Shown piece by piece: positions 55,636-57,873 of a stretch of 57,873 nt of DNA. This stretch comes from Deltaproteobacteria bacterium (GTDB taxonomy: Bacteria; Desulfobacterota; DSM-4660; Desulfatiglandales; HGW-15). Where the stretch lies: positions 1 to 57,873 of the forward strand of contig JAGVAP010000013.1 in the NCBI GenBank assembly GCA_020060215.1. Direction: 5' to 3'. Within the stretch, counting starts at the first letter, position 1; each line of letters opens with the position of its first letter. The translations under genes were made by a program, and so were the position numbers. The notes under the pieces are model-generated. The model was given only the letters and a program-made list of their open reading frames with translations. It ran no database searches and was not told the DNA's origin.

Positions 55636-57639
55636 ATGGAGAAGAGCGCGATGGATGAAAAGAGATCTCGTGTGGTGATTGAGAACGTCACCCCTCAAAT
55701 CGATTGCGGACGGTTTCCCATCAAAAGGACGGTCGGGGAGAGGGTGCGGGTGGAGGCGGACATCTTTGTAGACGGCCATGACGTCCTCACCGCTGTCCTG
55801 CTCTGTCGGAACCGGAACGAAGCGGAATGGCACGAGCTGCCGATGGAACCGCTGGTGAACGACCGCTGGCGCGGATCCTTTTCGGTCACCGAAGGGGGAT
55901 ACTGGCGCTACACCGTCCAGGCCTGGGTGGATCCCTTCAAGACGTGGAGAAGGGATCTCGAGAAGAGGGTGAGGGCAGGACAGGACGTCTCGATCGATAT
56001 CCTGGTCGGAGCCCGTTTGATCCTGGAGGCATCGTCCAGGAGCCAGGGGCCCCTCTCGGTATGGCTCAAGAGCAGGGCGGATGAAACCGCCGAGGCCGGC
56101 GGAACCCGCCGGGGGGTCGCCCTGGCCATGGACGACGAACTCGCGGCCGCGATGGAGCGCGCCCCGGACAGGGTCCCGGCAACCACCTATGAGAAGGAAC
56201 TGCTTGTGTGGGTGGACAGGGAAAAGGCCCGCTTCAGCGCCTGGTACGAGATGTTCCCCCGCTCCCTCTGGCCGGGCCAGCAGGCGGAACAGGGGACCTT
56301 CAGGGATTGCGAGGACCGGCTGCCGTATATCTCCGAAATGGGTTTCGATGTCCTCTATCTTCCCCCCGTACACCCCATCGGCACGTCCCACCGCAAAGGG
56401 AAGAACAATTCCCCCCAGGCGGCCCCCGGCGATCCGGGAAGCCCATGGGCGATCGGAGCGGAAGCAGGGGGACACAAGGATGTTCATCCCCGGCTTGGCA
56501 CGCTTTCCGATTTCCATTCTCTCGTCGAAAAGGCCGGGGAATACGGGCTGGAGATCGCCGTGGATCTGGCCTATCAGTGCAGCCCGGACCACCCCTATGT
56601 GAAGGAGCACCCCGAGTGGTTCCGCCGTCGTCCCGACGGCACCGTTCAATACGCCGAAAACCCCCCCAAGAAGTATGAGGATATCTTCCCGATCGACTTC
56701 GACACCGACCACCGGCAGGAGCTTTTCTCGGAGCTCAAGAGTGTCGTTCTCTTCTGGATCGAACAAGGGGTGCGGATCTTCCGGGTCGACAACCCTCACA
56801 CCAAGCCGTTCGATTTCTGGGAGTGGATGATCCGTGAGATCCGGGAGGAGTTTCCGGATGTGCTCTTTCTCTCCGAGGCGTTTACCCGTCCCAAGGTCAT
56901 GTACCGGTTGGCAAAGCTCGGGTTCAGCCATTCCTATACCTATTTCACGTGGCGGAATACGAAACGGGAATTGATCGAGTACTTCAGCGAGCTGAACCAC
57001 ACCCCCGTGCGGGAATTCTTCAGGCCGAATCTGTGGCCCAATACCCCCGATATCCTGCCCGAGATCCTTCAGACCGGGGGAAGGCCCGCATTCATGATGA
57101 GGGCCGTCCTCGCATCCACCCTTTCGGCGAACTGGGGGATCTACGGCCCGGCCTTTGAGCTTTGCGAGTCCAGGCCCAGAGAGGTGGGGAGCGAGGAGTA
57201 TCTCGATTCCGAAAAGTACGAGATCCGTCACTGGGAGACAAACCATCCCTTCAGCCTGAAGTCGTTCATCGCCAGACTCAATCGTATTCGAAGGGAAAAC
57301 CCGGCGCTGCAGAGCGACGGGGGTCTTCGGTTCCACGAGTCGGATCATGACCAGATCCTCTGCTACTCCAAGCACACGGAGGACTACTCCAACATCATCC
57401 TGGCCGTGGTCAATCTCGACCCGCACCACTCCCACGGCGCATGGATCCACCTTCCCCTCGAGGGGATGAGGCTGGAGCCGAACAGGGGATACCAGGTGCA
57501 TGATCTGCTCGGGGACGGCCGCTTCCTCTGGTACGGCCCCAGGAACTTCGTGGAGATCGACCCGCGAACATCGCCCGCTTTCGTGTTCCGCATCCGGATG
57601 CGCACGAGGACCGAGATGGATTTCGACTATTTCATGTAG
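55636..57639 (+). CDS. glgE: Maltose-1-phosphate maltosyltransferase GlgE
   Basis: GH13_3 enzyme of 667 residues that adds maltosyl units from maltose 1-phosphate to alpha-1,4-glucan. An N-terminal domain (RVVIENVTPQIDCGRFPIKR) leads to the catalytic barrel: YLPPVHPIGTSHRKGKNN (pieces VLYLPPVHPIG and SHRKGKNN), IAVDLAYQCSPDHPYVKEHPEWF, nucleophile Asp385 in IFRVDNPHTKPF and acid/base Glu414 in LFLSEAFTRPKVM. The phosphate pocket stretch KYEIRHWE is present. The start is uncertain among GTG 55624, ATG 55636 and ATG 55651 (GGAG eight bases before the last). It is followed after 165 bases by the start of a TreS-like gene. Confidence 0.95.
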   Translation: MEKSAMDEKRSRVVIENVTPQIDCGRFPIKRTVGERVRVEADIFVDGHDVLTAVLLCRNRNEAEWHELPMEPLVNDRWRGSFSVTEGGYWRYTVQAWVDPFKTWRRDLEKRVRAGQDVSIDILVGARLILEASSRSQGPLSVWLKSRADETAEAGGTRRGVALAMDDELAAAMERAPDRVPATTYEKELLVWVDREKARFSAWYEMFPRSLWPGQQAEQGTFRDCEDRLPYISEMGFDVLYLPPVHPIGTSHRKGKNNSPQAAPGDPGSPWAIGAEAGGHKDVHPRLGTLSDFHSLVEKAGEYGLEIAVDLAYQCSPDHPYVKEHPEWFRRRPDGTVQYAENPPKKYEDIFPIDFDTDHRQELFSELKSVVLFWIEQGVRIFRVDNPHTKPFDFWEWMIREIREEFPDVLFLSEAFTRPKVMYRLAKLGFSHSYTYFTWRNTKRELIEYFSELNHTPVREFFRPNLWPNTPDILPEILQTGGRPAFMMRAVLASTLSANWGIYGPAFELCESRPREVGSEEYLDSEKYEIRHWETNHPFSLKSFIARLNRIRRENPALQSDGGLRFHESDHDQILCYSKHTEDYSNIILAVVNLDPHHSHGAWIHLPLEGMRLEPNRGYQVHDLLGDGRFLWYGPRNFVEIDPRTSPAFVFRIRMRTRTEMDFDYFM

Positions 57640-57684
57640 GGAAACCCCTCCGGCTCGGCGACGGAGGAGAGTCGATCGGGGGGG

Positions 57685-57710
57685 CGGGTTTTTTTGAAAA
57701 CCCCGGATCG
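57685..57710. terminator. Possible hairpin after glgE
   Basis: CGGGTTTTTTTGAAAACCCCG: GGGTTTT pairs with AAAACCC around a short loop, 46 bases after the glgE stop. The T-run is inside the stem, so termination is uncertain. Confidence 0.3.
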
Positions 57711-57804
57711 CACGGGGGAATGGCACACCCCTCCCGTATTGAACCGGCCCGCAAAGCTCGCAATAATGATTGAAAAGAGGTAAAAGGCATAGAGGTACAG
57801 ACGA

Positions 57805-57873
57805 ATGGAACAGGCTTTGAGAACTCTAACCGTCACTGAACCGTCCGGGCCCAAACCCCAGTGGTTCAAGGAC
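57805..57873 (+). CDS. Start of a trehalose synthase-like (TreS) gene
   Basis: Only the first 23 codons are in the window: MEQALRTLTV then EPSGPKPQWFKD, still open at the edge. AGAGGT lies eight bases before the ATG. The end QWFKD matches the conserved beginning of GH13 trehalose synthase/maltokinase proteins (W-[FY]-K-D-A-[VI]-[FI]-Y-E). Position directly after glgE supports TreS, which feeds maltose from trehalose into the GlgE pathway. The call rests on few residues. Confidence 0.55.
   Translation, partial: MEQALRTLTVTEPSGPKPQWFKD

Overview
This window is GC-rich bacterial chromosome, densely packed with genes on both strands. The gene set points to an anaerobic or microaerophilic bacterium, most like Desulfobacterota (former Deltaproteobacteria); this assignment is inference from gene content. 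The pointers are pyruvate:ferredoxin oxidoreductase, a group 3b-type NiFe hydrogenase, a ferredoxin:thioredoxin reductase-like protein, a PEP-CTERM exported protein, a probable selenoprotein and several phytochrome-type histidine kinases. No rRNA, tRNA, CRISPR array, prophage or intact insertion sequence was seen.

Layout. 1-4.6 kb: translation and haem genes (lepA, hemW, typA). 5-15.5 kb: small zinc and membrane proteins, a PEP-CTERM protein, two large sensor kinases, a geranylgeranyl-reductase-like flavoprotein and a two-helix ferritin-like protein. 16-24 kb: central metabolism (transketolase, Tat-exported superoxide dismutase, PFOR, a dihydroorotate dehydrogenase-like protein). 24-28.8 kb: ferredoxin:thioredoxin reductase-like protein, response regulator, archease and RtcB RNA ligase, then a divergent cysteinyl-tRNA synthetase-like protein. 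28.8-36 kb: ABC-2 exporter, GAF protein and the four-subunit hydrogenase. 36.2-36.8 kb: a thioredoxin-fold gene with an in-frame TGA in a U-x-x-C position. 37-40 kb: ferredoxin and a KaiB-KaiB-kinase-response regulator operon. 40.5-48.2 kb: a stress cluster (universal stress protein, Pcm, FtsH, HtrA/Deg protease, HPF fused to a cold-shock domain, Hsp20, RpoH-like sigma factor). 48.7-57.9 kb: NAD salvage, SppA peptidase, and a maltose-1-phosphate pathway locus (GlgM-like, GlgE, start of a TreS-like gene).

Two observations stand out. First, the gene at 36245-36817 is best read as a selenoprotein: strong ribosome binding site, TGA at codon 37 giving U-A-G-C in a thioredoxin fold, and a SECIS-like hairpin just downstream. 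Second, twelve intergenic sites share a two-block pattern, AAATACAG, seven variable bases, then CCYATT. Each lies in front of a gene and almost always reads toward it. The genes include deg protease, hsp20/hpf, the sigma factor, universal stress protein, the selenoprotein, a GAF protein, a response regulator and several unknown small proteins. This looks like an undescribed stress-type regulon.

Intergenic DNA is rich in short palindromes (three REP-like families) and in degenerate dispersed repeats, including a three-copy 77-78 bp tandem repeat that runs into the stop codon of the HPF gene.
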